From Proteiniclasticum ruminis (GTDB taxonomy: Bacteria; Bacillota; Clostridia; Clostridiales; Clostridiaceae), in assembly GCF_900115135.1 (NCBI RefSeq), contig NZ_FOVK01000001.1, forward strand, positions 434,001-498,000: a stretch of DNA of 64,000 nucleotides, given 5' to 3'. Below the pieces are notes generated by a model that worked only from the letters and a program-made list of their open reading frames with translations, did not search any database and was not told the origin of the DNA. The translations under genes and the position numbers were made by a program. Within the stretch, counting starts at the first letter, position 1. Each line of letters starts with the position of its first letter. Positions 52,370-61,314 of this stretch are shown here, one piece after another.

Positions 52370-52628
52370 AATGATGAGAAGAGTACGTTCTAAAGGAAAC
52401 TTTCAGAGAGAAAATCCCTTGGCTGTGAGGATTTTCAGTGGATCTGGAACCGAAGTGCATCTCTGAGTACTGAATCGAAGTAATAGTAGACTTCAGCGGG
52501 AATGCCCGTTACAGCATTAGGGTATGTTTGTACCCAAAGATAATGAGTTATCCCTTCTTTTGGGGGTTAACAGAGTGGAACCGTGGAAGTATACTTTCGC
52601 CTCTGTAATTGGGGGCGGAAGTTTTTTT
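52370..52628 (+). promoter_or_regulatory. Cysteine T-box leader
   Basis: tRNA-sensing leader. Stem I runs from GATGAGAAGAGTACG to CTCTGAGTAC, with an AGAGA bulge. The specifier loop has TGC (52456-52458, cysteine) followed by A. The T-box core AGAGTGGAACCGTGG (52572-52586) precedes a terminator ACTTTCGCCTC / GGGGGCGGAAGT with seven T (ends 52628). Uncharged tRNA-Cys should open expression of the downstream cystine transporter. Confidence 0.93.
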
Positions 52629-52701
52629 ATCCTTAAAATTCTGCTTTTCTCCATATGTGATCGATTTAAACCTGCATTCACGAAAATAAAGGAGGAATAT
52701 C

Positions 52702-54090
52702 ATGAACACTTTATACACAGTACTTGTTCTCGCAGTAGCAGCACTTATTCTCTATGGACTTTCCTACATGCAGAAAAAGCATATGTCCTTTACCAAAAGA
52801 GTCCTAGCAGCTCTTGCCGCAGGAATTTTATTCGGTGCAGCCCTTCAGCTGATCTTTGGTACAGGTTCAGAAGTTATTACCACTTCAAACACATGGATCA
52901 ACATCATCGGCTCAGGTTACGTCAGACTTCTCAATATGATCGTCATCCCTCTGGTGTTTGTGGCAATCACCACATCCATCGTAAATCAGGATGCTTCTGC
53001 ACTGAAAAAGAGCGCATCGAGTATTATCATCGTCCTGATTCTTACGACAGCTATTTCTGCAGGGTTAGGTGCTGGGATTGCAGGAATTTTCGGGCTTGAC
53101 TCCAGTGAACTCATTGCAGGGCAGGCTGAGACCGCAAGAGGAGAAGCTCTAGAGAGTACTCTCACAGAGTTCCAGTCAAAGACCATCCCTGAACAAATCA
53201 CAGAAATCATCCCTAGAAATGTATTCTATGCAATGACTGGGCAAGGTTCTTCCGCTACTCTTTCTGTAGTATTCTTCGCTGCTTTCCTCGGAATTGCCAC
53301 CATAGGCATACGAAAAAAGAAGCCGGAAAGCGCTGAAGCATTTAAGAACTTTCTTAATATGCTCCATGACATTGTGATGCGTATGGTTACGATGGTGCTT
53401 CGGCTCACTCCATTTGGTGTATTCGCACTGCTCAGCAGATTCGTTTCCACTTCGAACTATGCTGAAATATCAAGACTCTTTGAGTTTGTAGTGGCTTCCT
53501 ATATCGCAATCATTTTAATGTTCCTTGTCCATTTACTGATTCTCATGCTGTTTAAACTCAGTCCAGTGAAGTTCCTTAAAAAAGCCAGTGTCCCACTGTC
53601 TTTCGCTTTCTCTTCCAGGTCAAGTGCTGGAACTCTACCTCTGAATGTTGAGACTCAGGTGGAGAAACTCGGTGTTTCCACAGGGATTGCCAATCTGTCC
53701 GCATCACTGGGTACCAGCATTGGACAAAACGGATGTGCTGGAATCTATCCAGCTATGCTGGCAGTAATGATTGCTGTTGGAACTGGAGTACCGATGGATC
53801 TCAGCTTTTTTGTAAGACTCATCCTCATAACTGCAATCAGTTCTTTTGGAATTGCAGGCGTAGGTGGAGGTGCAACCTTCGCAGCTCTTACAGTTCTCTC
53901 TTCAATGGGACTGCCAGTAGGTCTCGTAGGACTTCTGATCGCCATAGAGCCACTCATCGATATGGCAAGAACCGCATTAAATGTATCTGGTTCTATGGTT
54001 GCTGGACTCGTTACCGCAAAGAGGCTAAATGAGCTTGACATGGATACATACAATAAAGACTTTTCAGATTCTGAAGAAGTGTCCGCATAA
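52702..54090 (+). CDS. tcyP: L-cystine symporter (TcyP/YdjN family)
   Basis: 462-residue sodium or proton:dicarboxylate-type symporter with eight helices and two re-entrant loops. Family signatures are NMIVIPLVFVAITTSIVN, AFSSRSSAGTLPLNVETQVE (first hairpin), LSASLGTSIGQNGCAGIYPA and GVGGGATFAALTVLSSMGLP. The subfamily assignment to cystine rests on these motifs plus the cysteine-specific T-box upstream. AAAGGAGG precedes the ATG. It is a single gene closed by a terminator. Confidence 0.92.
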   Translation: MNTLYTVLVLAVAALILYGLSYMQKKHMSFTKRVLAALAAGILFGAALQLIFGTGSEVITTSNTWINIIGSGYVRLLNMIVIPLVFVAITTSIVNQDASALKKSASSIIIVLILTTAISAGLGAGIAGIFGLDSSELIAGQAETARGEALESTLTEFQSKTIPEQITEIIPRNVFYAMTGQGSSATLSVVFFAAFLGIATIGIRKKKPESAEAFKNFLNMLHDIVMRMVTMVLRLTPFGVFALLSRFVSTSNYAEISRLFEFVVASYIAIILMFLVHLLILMLFKLSPVKFLKKASVPLSFAFSSRSSAGTLPLNVETQVEKLGVSTGIANLSASLGTSIGQNGCAGIYPAMLAVMIAVGTGVPMDLSFFVRLILITAISSFGIAGVGGGATFAALTVLSSMGLPVGLVGLLIAIEPLIDMARTALNVSGSMVAGLVTAKRLNELDMDTYNKDFSDSEEVSA

Positions 54091-54106
54091 CAAGAATAAA
54101 GCTTTT

Positions 54107-54142
54107 AAAGAGGAAGTCTCGAAAATGACTTCCTCTTTTTTA
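54107..54142 (+). terminator. Terminator of tcyP
   Basis: AAAGAGGAAGTC / GACTTCCTCTTT with an eight-base loop and a T tail. Confidence 0.9.
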
Positions 54143-54299
54143 TTCTAGTTTCCTTCCTCTTTTAAATGATGCTGAAAGTTAGCTTTTCCGCACTTAATTG
54201 AAGTTACTCAAAACAGCATCACCCATGAGCTTACAGTTCATTTTTAATAAGAGAAACAGGTTCCGTTCATGTTATACTAGATATATCGAGGTGAATTAC

Positions 54300-55535
54300 A
54301 TGAACAATATTATTTTTCTGGTGGACATGAACGCCTTCTTCATCAGCTGCGAAATGATACGATATGAACATCTGAAAGGAACACCAAGCGCAGTAGCTGG
54401 TGATCCGAAGAAGCGGACCGGAATCATTCTAGCTGCTAATTATGAAGCCAGAGCTTTGGGCATTAGAACTGCCATGTCACTTCATGAAGCGCTGAAAATC
54501 TGTCCTTCACTTCAGACCGTTCCTCCAGATCATTCTTATTATGAGCAGATGTCTGGTAAAGTAATGGAGCTTCTGCAAAGATATACCCCACTTGTAGAAC
54601 AGAACAGTATCGATGAAGCCTGGCTTGATATGACTGGTTCACTTCGTCATTTTGGTTCTCCCATGGAAGCAGCCGCCCAAATTATGAATCAAATCCGGGA
54701 TGAATTGGATCTTTGGTGCTCCATCGGAATCTCCAGCAATAAATTTCTTTCGAAAATGGCCTCTGAAATGAAGAAACCTCTAGGTATCACGGAGCTGTAC
54801 CCTCATGACATAAAAACACGATTATGGCCTCTGCCAGTTGGTTCCATGTATGGCATTGGAGAGAAAACTGCGGCACTGCTTCATGACGAGCAAATTTGGA
54901 CCATTGGAGATCTTGCTCAGTATGGGAAAGAAAAGCTGATGCAGAAATTTGGTAAGTCTGGATATATGATGCATCTCCATGCGAATGGAATAGATCGAGA
55001 TCCCGTTAAAGTACGCACCAGAGATGATCTTAAATCTATAGGAAAATCAGTCACTTTACCTTCTAATGTACACGTGTTTTCTGATGCATCAAAAGTCCTG
55101 ATGAGGCTCTCGGATGAAGTCTCAGCACGTGCTCGAGTTTTAGATAAAAAAGGACATACAGTCCAGATCATACTAAAATATCCAAACTTTAAATCGATAA
55201 CAAGACAAATGCAGATTCCATCTACGAATCTCTCAAAATATATCTACGAAACTGGAGTACAGCTGCTCAAACAAGTATGGAACCCCGCTCAACCAGTGCG
55301 GTTAATCGGCATTTCTCTCATGGACTTCGATGATGAAAACATCATCGAACAGCTTACTCTATTCGACACAGTATCCGAAAGCAATTCAGGATTGATAGAG
55401 CTTCAACGTGATGAAAACCTGCAAAGTGTACTCGATCGCCTCCATGCTAAATTTGGAGAGAACTTGGTGATTCGGGCTTCTGTTCTCAGTAAGCCTATAA
55501 CAGATAATACTTCTACGCACAATAAAGAGCCCTGA
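54300..55535 (+). CDS. dinB: DNA polymerase IV (Y family)
   Basis: 411-residue translesion polymerase. Catalytic acidic residues are in VDMNAFFISCEM (about 8-19) and SIDEAWLDMTG (about 102-112). The finger segment KKRTGIILAANYEARALGI, the helix-hairpin-helix region VGSMYGIGEKTAALL and a C-terminal little-finger domain are present. It ends without a recognisable beta-clamp motif, except perhaps QLTLFD near residue 360. The ATG at 54300 follows GAGGTG; the frame is open further upstream without a site. An extended -10 TGT-TATACT lies at 54270-54278. No LexA box was seen. Confidence 0.93.
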   Translation: MNNIIFLVDMNAFFISCEMIRYEHLKGTPSAVAGDPKKRTGIILAANYEARALGIRTAMSLHEALKICPSLQTVPPDHSYYEQMSGKVMELLQRYTPLVEQNSIDEAWLDMTGSLRHFGSPMEAAAQIMNQIRDELDLWCSIGISSNKFLSKMASEMKKPLGITELYPHDIKTRLWPLPVGSMYGIGEKTAALLHDEQIWTIGDLAQYGKEKLMQKFGKSGYMMHLHANGIDRDPVKVRTRDDLKSIGKSVTLPSNVHVFSDASKVLMRLSDEVSARARVLDKKGHTVQIILKYPNFKSITRQMQIPSTNLSKYIYETGVQLLKQVWNPAQPVRLIGISLMDFDDENIIEQLTLFDTVSESNSGLIELQRDENLQSVLDRLHAKFGENLVIRASVLSKPITDNTSTHNKEP

Positions 55536-55552
55536 TCTTCATCAGGGCTCTT
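55525..55552. terminator. Terminator overlapping the dinB stop codon
   Basis: AAGAGCCCTGAT / ATCAGGGCTCTT with loop CTTC. The dinB TGA lies in the left arm. It serves the convergent FAS1 gene as well. Confidence 0.88.
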
Positions 55553-55574
55553 CTTTCAAAAGGAGCTTTTTACT

Positions 55575-56201
55575 TTATGCTTCTTTCTTCTTGAATAACA
55601 CCAGGGCTCCTCCAGCTGTCAATGCTGCTGTGAAGAAGAATGGAATCGCTACAGGAAGACCTGTCTGTGGTGCTTCGGTTTCTTCCATATCTACTTCCTG
55701 AAGTGTAAAGTTGGATGGAACAAGTACTGTATCAATAACATGGATTACTCCATTTGAAGCTTCAATGTCAGCTGATGTAACGGTGGAATCATTGATTTTT
55801 ACTCCAGAGCTCAGATCCACGGTGATTTCCTCTCCGTTCACTGTAGCAGCTTTCATACCGTCTGTTAAATCAGTAGACATTACCTTTCCAGCAACTACGT
55901 GGTAGGTCAGGACTTTTGCAAGATCTGGCTGAGCAAGCAGTTCCTCTGCAGATATATCAAGAGCTCCCAGGAGCTTTTCAAAGGCTGCGTTGGTTGGTGC
56001 AAATACGGTAAAAGGTCCTTCTCCTTGAAGTGTTTCAACAAGTTCAGCTTTCTGAAGCGCAGCGACCAGTATACTAAAGTCAGGATTTCCAACAGCAATG
56101 TCAACAATATCATCTGTAGGTGCAGTAGCAAAAACAGGAATACTAAATACCATCATCATAACCGCAACGAGCATTGAGACTTTTTTCAACATTTTTTTCA
56201 T
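55575..56201 (-). CDS. Secreted FAS1 (fasciclin) protein with a sorting-type C-terminus
   Basis: 208 residues. Signal peptide (about 1-26, ending VFATA), one FAS1 domain (about 32-165: FSILVAALQKAELVETL, GPFTVFAPTNAAFEKLL, VLTYHVVAGKVMS, NGVIHVIDTVLVP), a short acidic linker, then EAPQTGLP followed by a hydrophobic helix and KKKEA. The tail layout is that of a sortase substrate with a PQTG-type variant motif. A class B sortase gene is divergently adjacent, so they are probably enzyme and substrate. FAS1 domains mediate adhesion. Confidence 0.85.
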   Translation of the reverse strand: MKKMLKKVSMLVAVMMMVFSIPVFATAPTDDIVDIAVGNPDFSILVAALQKAELVETLQGEGPFTVFAPTNAAFEKLLGALDISAEELLAQPDLAKVLTYHVVAGKVMSTDLTDGMKAATVNGEEITVDLSSGVKINDSTVTSADIEASNGVIHVIDTVLVPSNFTLQEVDMEETEAPQTGLPVAIPFFFTAALTAGGALVLFKKKEA

Positions 56202-56348
56202 TTTTTTGACCTCCTGATAAATTTTGTTTAATTTAATTTGATTTAATTTGTTTGTACCGTTATAATAACACTACAAAGATTCATGGTCCATAAAACCAAT
56301 CGGATTTCCTCATAAAATCACAATGTGTGTTTAAAAATATAACGGGAG

Positions 56349-57155
56349 GTGATTATCACGAAACGTAAATATATTGCACAAGTACTGATCTTACTTGCAT
56401 TAACACAAGGCTACCTGGGCTTCAGGCAGTGGAAAGAAGGTCAAAAACTGGATGAGGCACACTCAGTATATAGTGAGCTGGAAGCAGCACCTCAAGATCC
56501 CTACCAAATGGAATACACACCGCCAATGACGAGCTCTCCAGTTGAAGCTCCCTCCGCCTCAGATGATTCCACGCCTGAATATGTATTCTCATACAAAGCG
56601 AATCCAGCATCAGAATTCCTGAAAAAGAATTCCGATTATGTAGGGCATATAAACTTACCTGGAACAAAGATCAATTACCCCATAGTGAAAGCACAGGACA
56701 ACGAATACTATCTAAACCGTAATTTTTTTCGGGAAAAAGATATCCTTGGCAGTATTTTCATGGATTACAGGAACATCGGAATGCATCTTGATAAACACAC
56801 AATCATCTATGGGCATTACACTGAGCAAGGCTATATGTTTGGTGACTTGGATAAATATTTAGATAAAGAGTACCTTCTAGAGAATCAGATTATTGAGTTC
56901 TCAACACCACAAGGTGTGAAGTTTTATAAAATCTTTTCTGTCCATATTTCTCCAAAAATTAATTCCTATTTAGATACAACTTTTAAGAAAATCACATTTA
57001 GTGATTTTGTGAATAATTTAAGTGATATTTCTCTCGTGGAAGGACTGGTAAAACCCGACGCTTCCAAGCAGCTTCTTACCCTCGGAACATGCAACTACGC
57101 GATAAAAGATGGCAGATTGTTCATTCACGCCATAGAAATAGACCCACCTAAGTAA
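56349..57155 (+). CDS. Class B-type sortase
   Basis: 268 residues. One N-terminal anchor helix (about 8-22, IAQVLILLALTQGYLGF), a low-complexity linker, and a sortase domain (about 95-265): INYPIVKAQDNEYYLN, catalytic His in TIIYGHYTEQG (about 156), Cys in LTLGTCNY (about 247) and Arg in DGRLFIHA. The start is odd. GTG at 56349 overlaps a near-perfect ribosome site GGGAGGTGAT. The codon at normal distance is ACG (56358), where an ATG would be expected; ATT or ATC codons lie between. The probable substrate is the divergent FAS1 protein. Confidence 0.87.
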   Translation: MIITKRKYIAQVLILLALTQGYLGFRQWKEGQKLDEAHSVYSELEAAPQDPYQMEYTPPMTSSPVEAPSASDDSTPEYVFSYKANPASEFLKKNSDYVGHINLPGTKINYPIVKAQDNEYYLNRNFFREKDILGSIFMDYRNIGMHLDKHTIIYGHYTEQGYMFGDLDKYLDKEYLLENQIIEFSTPQGVKFYKIFSVHISPKINSYLDTTFKKITFSDFVNNLSDISLVEGLVKPDASKQLLTLGTCNYAIKDGRLFIHAIEIDPPK

Positions 57156-57185
57156 ACCGCTCATTACAAGAGCGGTTTCTTTTTA
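57155..57185 (+). terminator. Terminator of the sortase gene
   Basis: AAACCGCTC / GAGCGGTTT with a seven-base loop and a CTTTTT tail. Confidence 0.85.
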
Positions 57186-57310
57186 TATTTAGTTAATTGC
57201 ACCTGCTACTTCCACTCATCTCTACCTATTTGTACAGATATTTGGTAAGATATATGTACTGTTCAGAACCTCTGATAGTATAAAATTATTCAACAGGTGG
57301 TACTTAAAAT

Positions 57311-58540
57311 ATGAAATATATCAGCAAAGCAACATCCTCTTCTAAAATAACTGCAAAGTACTCTTTTATTCACGGCAGCTATTGGATGGCATTTGGCGCT
57401 ACTTATAATTTTGTGACAGTTTATCTTCTAGCAAAAAATTACTCAAGCTCCGCCATCGGTATCATTATGGCGATCACAAACATTCTATCCGCAATACTGC
57501 AGCCCATAGTTGCATCTTACGCAGATCAGGAGAAGAAATACACCTTAAAATCACTCATGCTGATTTTCCTCTCTTTATCCACCTCTTTTTCGATGCTGCT
57601 GTACTTCACAAAGGCGTCTTATTCCATCAATGCATTTGTATATTTTTTACTGCTTCTTTCTATGCTCACAGTTCATCCCCTTCTCAATGGTTTGGGTATG
57701 AAATATATTGAAAAGGGCTATGGCATTAACTTTGGTTTATCTAGAAGCATGGGCTCTCTCACCTACGCCGTCATGTCAGTTGTCCTGGGCAACCTTGTAG
57801 ACAAAAACGGGCCTGGGCTGCTCCCACTCTACTACTTCCTACTGTTTTTCATCACAACTGCTGCAACAGTTCTATTTCTTCGCAGTTATCCATACCCAAG
57901 TGATGAACCCACAGAAGAGCCAAAGAACCAAAGTATAAAACAATCCTTGTCTCTCATTGAGTTTTCAAAGATGTACTCTGGTTTCTCCTTATATCTAATA
58001 GGGGTCATATTCATCTTCATTTGCTTTAATATCATCAACATTTATATGATACGCATCATTGAATCCGTAGGAGGCAGCGAAAAAAATATGGGTACCGCAT
58101 TCGCCATTGCCGCCATCGTTGAGCTTCCCTTCATGCTTACATTCTCCAGCCTACTTCGAAGATTCAAGATTGAGACGTTACTCATGGTTTCAGCTTGGGC
58201 TTTCACCGCAAAAGTACTGCTTACTTTCTTTGCAGAATCATTGCTCGTCATATATATAGCACAAGGGTTCCAGATGTTTTCATACGCTCTTTTCATTCCT
58301 GGATCCATTTACTATGTGACAACAGCACTACATAAAAGCCATATGCTCAAAGGACAGGCATATACGACATCTGCAACAACTGTCGGTGCTGTCCTTGGCA
58401 GTCTCATCGGCGGCTATCTTCTGTCTTTTACCTCCATCAAAACAATGCTTGCGGTAGGGTTTATGGTCTCCATCATCGGAACATTCCTTATGATCCTAGG
58501 CATAAGGAATTGCAGCAAATGTAGTCGCGACAAAAACTGA
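57311..58540 (+). CDS. MFS transporter (LacY-like, MFS_1_like)
   Basis: 409 residues with twelve predicted helices and a central cytosolic loop (about 197-218). Between helices 2 and 3 is the sequence QPIVASYADQEKKYTLK, a relaxed form of the MFS motif. The HGSYWMAFGATYNFVTVYL start is typical of the MFS_1_like group. The C-terminus ends with two cysteines (NCSKCSRDKN). Substrate unknown. An imperfect inverted repeat (57232-57259) lies upstream; the -10 is probably TATAAA near 57280. Single gene. Confidence 0.85.
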   Translation: MKYISKATSSSKITAKYSFIHGSYWMAFGATYNFVTVYLLAKNYSSSAIGIIMAITNILSAILQPIVASYADQEKKYTLKSLMLIFLSLSTSFSMLLYFTKASYSINAFVYFLLLLSMLTVHPLLNGLGMKYIEKGYGINFGLSRSMGSLTYAVMSVVLGNLVDKNGPGLLPLYYFLLFFITTAATVLFLRSYPYPSDEPTEEPKNQSIKQSLSLIEFSKMYSGFSLYLIGVIFIFICFNIINIYMIRIIESVGGSEKNMGTAFAIAAIVELPFMLTFSSLLRRFKIETLLMVSAWAFTAKVLLTFFAESLLVIYIAQGFQMFSYALFIPGSIYYVTTALHKSHMLKGQAYTTSATTVGAVLGSLIGGYLLSFTSIKTMLAVGFMVSIIGTFLMILGIRNCSKCSRDKN

Positions 58541-58616
58541 TGTAACGTCTATGATGCACAAATAACTGTATCTGTAATAGACTGAGAAGAACTGTTCTGT
58601 TTTCACCAGAATGAAC

Positions 58617-58644
58617 TTGATTTATTCAACCTAAGTGCTATGAT
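58617..58644 (+). promoter_or_regulatory. Promoter of the lipoprotein gene
   Basis: TTGATT (58617-58622), a 16-base spacer and extended -10 TGC-TATGAT (58639-58644). It leaves a leader of about 165 bases holding one weak inverted repeat (CCATTAA / TTAATGG). Confidence 0.6.
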
Positions 58645-58817
58645 GTGTATTGAGATATCGGTAACAATACTATTGGATTCGTAATATACCATTAACCAAA
58701 ACCCATTGATTAATGGCATCTTTTAATGATTCGATAAGTTGTTTTCCATTTATCTCAATTCATCAGAAGCGTCCTTTGGGACCGCTGAAATTCTATAGCT
58801 CAAAGGAGAGTTACATC

Positions 58818-59342
58818 ATGAAAAAAACACTTACACTCGTAATGGCTGCCGCACTTTCTGTTCTATTCGTAGTTGGTTGTGCCGCTGAGAAAGAAACACC
58901 AGAGACCCCTGCTGAAACTCCAGTTGAAACACCAGCTGAAACTCCAGAAGAACCTGCTGAGGAAAAAATCTCAATCAATTCTATGCTGGAAAAAAGAGAA
59001 CTTACAGCTGAAGAAATGACCTCTCTGGAAAAAGTGGTATCTCTGATGAGATCTGTTGAAGATACTGTACAAGTATCTGTATTCAACATGACCGAAGTAG
59101 ACGGTGGATTCAATATTGAGTTTGTTCTGAAGAACAACTTCAAAGAGAAGACAGTTGTTGAAAAGGATACTATAATTGTAATCACTACACAGGAAGACGA
59201 AGTGATCGAAATTCCAGTTCCTGCAGACGTTGAAATTGAAGCAAACGGTGGAGCAATATTCGAAGCTGAAGTACTTACCGACAAACTTACCGCTAGAAAA
59301 GATATCTACTTCATCGAATTTAAAGCAGAAGACGCTGAATAA
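58818..59342 (+). CDS. Lipoprotein with Glu-Thr-Pro linker, unknown function
   Basis: 174 residues. Lipoprotein signal peptide with lipobox VVGC (Cys about 20), then a repeated ETPAETPVETPAETPEEP linker, and an acidic C-terminal domain (about 50-174) of beta strands (GGFNIEFVLKNNFKEKTVVE, TIIVITTQEDEVIEIPVPAD) resembling a small immunoglobulin-like fold. No family recognised. The linker is similar in composition to that of PstS in this window. AAAGGAGAG precedes the ATG at 58818; the frame open to 58713 has no site. Confidence 0.75.
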   Translation: MKKTLTLVMAAALSVLFVVGCAAEKETPETPAETPVETPAETPEEPAEEKISINSMLEKRELTAEEMTSLEKVVSLMRSVEDTVQVSVFNMTEVDGGFNIEFVLKNNFKEKTVVEKDTIIVITTQEDEVIEIPVPADVEIEANGGAIFEAEVLTDKLTARKDIYFIEFKAEDAE

Positions 59343-59366
59343 TCCACTTTCATCAGGTCATTAGAA

Positions 59367-59398
59367 AAACAGTGTATGTTCGTCATACACTGTTTTTT
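59367..59398 (+). terminator. Terminator of the lipoprotein gene
   Basis: AAAACAGTGTATG / CATACACTGTTTT with a short loop and seven T. Confidence 0.9.
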
Positions 59399-59519
59399 TG
59401 CGGAAAAATCTATGAACTTGAACATCATCCGCTAAAAGAGAGGATACTCCCCCCTCTTTACTACTGCTCCCATCCAATTCTTCAAAGGAGCACGAAGTAT
59501 TCTTGTAGGCTAAAAGATT

Positions 59520-59562
59520 AAGACCAGATATAGATTCATTAAAGAAATCTATATCTGGTCTT
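59520..59562. repeat. Long perfect inverted repeat
   Basis: Arms of 17 bases, AAGACCAGATATAGATT (59520-59536) and its exact complement (59546-59562), with a nine-base loop. The T run after either arm is weak, so it is not a typical terminator, although it lies between the lipoprotein terminator and the phoR stop. The rest of 59399-59607 shows nothing else. Confidence 0.85.
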
Positions 59563-59607
59563 TGTCCTATAAAAAAATGCTGTGTGAGACTTTATGTTCC
59601 GTAATAT

Positions 59608-61314
59608 TTACTCCTCATCATAACTCTCTTTATACATTGGAAGATACACCACAAACTGAGTCCCTTTTCCAATCTCCGAAGAAACTTCAATGGTTCCTCC
59701 CATAGAGAGCACGATATGCTTCACTATGGCAAGTCCTAAACCTGTCCCCCCCATAGCTCTGTCCCTTGCTTTGTCAACTCTATAGAACCGCTCAAATATA
59801 CGATTCAGATGTTTCTCAGGAATTCCGATCCCTGTATCAGACACCACAACTTTGATCAAGGTGTCCTCCCTCTCTATCCTGATTTGCACCTCGCCATTCT
59901 CCCTGGTGTACTTAATCGCATTATCAACCAAATTCAGCAGCAGCTGGTTGTATAGATCTACATCTCCCAACATGAAAAGAGGCTCTTTCTGTGTTAGGGA
60001 CAGCGTTATATTCTTCGCTTCGGCTTTTGGATTCAACAGATGATACACTTTTTCACTTTCATAAGAAATATCAATCTCTTCGTTCTTTAAAGATTTCACC
60101 TGTTCGATACTAGAGAGGGTCAGTATGTCATTGATCAATCTAGTCAATCGCTCGCTTTCATCGTTGATGATATCTAGAAACTTGTTACGTGTGCTCTCAT
60201 CTTTAACAAACTTCAAGGTTTCTGAAAAGCCCTTTATAGACGTCAAAGGCGTTTTGAGTTCATGTGACACATTAGCAACAAACTGGCTTCTCATTTTCTC
60301 TAGCTTCTTTAAATCTGTAATATCTTCAAGCACAACTACTGTTCCGACAAGAGACCCTCTTTCCCCCAGAATCTCAGCGGACTTGATTCTGATATCCTTT
60401 CTAATAGGTTCTTCAATCTGCACTTCGAGAATATCCTCTTCATCATTCAGCATGAAGATCAGCTCTCGAAGTTCCTTGATCTCATATACACCTTTTCCGA
60501 TGACATTGTCGGAGATGCCAAAAAGCTGCTTACAGAATGGATTGATCATGATGATCTTGTCCGCATTATCATAGGCAAATACACCCGAGTTCATACTTTT
60601 CAATATCGCTTCCAACCGGTTCTGTTTCTCTTCATTTTCGATAAATGTGGTTTCAAGCCTCTCTGCCATGTTATTGAAATTCATGCCAAGCTTACCTAGC
60701 TCAGCATCACTTCTCACCCGAACTCTCCTTGTATACTCACCATTGGCGATTCTATCTGTAGCAAAAGTCATCTCTTGGATTGGCTCAAGCAAGTAGTCTG
60801 CTATTTTTCTCGAAATCAGATAAGATACCAAAATTACAAAAGCAAATGTACCTAACATGTATTTTACAAATCCCCCGCCTAAGTTCAATGAACCCGCCTC
60901 TGTAGAACTTCGTAAAATTTTCCCATCCGAGAGCCTTGTCGCATAATAAACCATCTGTGTATTCAAAGTCTTTGAAATTCTGATATCAGATCCCTGACCA
61001 CTCTCCATGGCTTCCTGGACCTCTAGTCTATCCAGATGGTTCTCTAACCCTCTTTTCCCAGAAGAATCAAATAAAACATCCCCATTCTTGTCGATGAGGG
61101 TCACTCTGATGGAATCCATGACACTCACAAGCAAAGATGTGTTGTTGATCCGATCCACTTCCATGTAATTGATGAGAAGTTCATTGTTGGTTTTGAGCTT
61201 CTCTTTCACTAGATTTATTTTCTCAAGGCTTGATATCAGCAGAAAGGATGAGGTCAGGAAAAACATCGCCACAATAATCCCAGCAAGAAACGAAACTATG
61301 ATTCTTCTGCTCAT
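59608..61314 (-). CDS. phoR: PhoR-type sensor histidine kinase
   Basis: 568 residues. Helix one (about 5-28), an extracellular sensor (about 30-150), helix two (about 151-170), HAMP (about 172-225), PAS (about 235-330, GVFAYDNADKIIMINPF), HisKA with the phosphorylated His in VANVSHELKTPLTSIKGF (about 348-365), and HATPase (NLVDNAIKYTREN, VVSDTGIGIPEKHL, GGTGLGLAIVKHIV). The layout is that of Bacillota PhoR. It overlaps phoP by four bases. Naming rests on architecture and on PhoP-box-like repeats in this window. Confidence 0.87.
   Translation of the reverse strand: MSRRIIVSFLAGIIVAMFFLTSSFLLISSLEKINLVKEKLKTNNELLINYMEVDRINNTSLLVSVMDSIRVTLIDKNGDVLFDSSGKRGLENHLDRLEVQEAMESGQGSDIRISKTLNTQMVYYATRLSDGKILRSSTEAGSLNLGGGFVKYMLGTFAFVILVSYLISRKIADYLLEPIQEMTFATDRIANGEYTRRVRVRSDAELGKLGMNFNNMAERLETTFIENEEKQNRLEAILKSMNSGVFAYDNADKIIMINPFCKQLFGISDNVIGKGVYEIKELRELIFMLNDEEDILEVQIEEPIRKDIRIKSAEILGERGSLVGTVVVLEDITDLKKLEKMRSQFVANVSHELKTPLTSIKGFSETLKFVKDESTRNKFLDIINDESERLTRLINDILTLSSIEQVKSLKNEEIDISYESEKVYHLLNPKAEAKNITLSLTQKEPLFMLGDVDLYNQLLLNLVDNAIKYTRENGEVQIRIEREDTLIKVVVSDTGIGIPEKHLNRIFERFYRVDKARDRAMGGTGLGLAIVKHIVLSMGGTIEVSSEIGKGTQFVVYLPMYKESYDEE

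Noticed and set aside
54240-54300. LexA box before dinB
   Set aside because: GTTC-containing segments occur, but no inverted GAAC-N4-GTTC pair matches the Gram-positive consensus.
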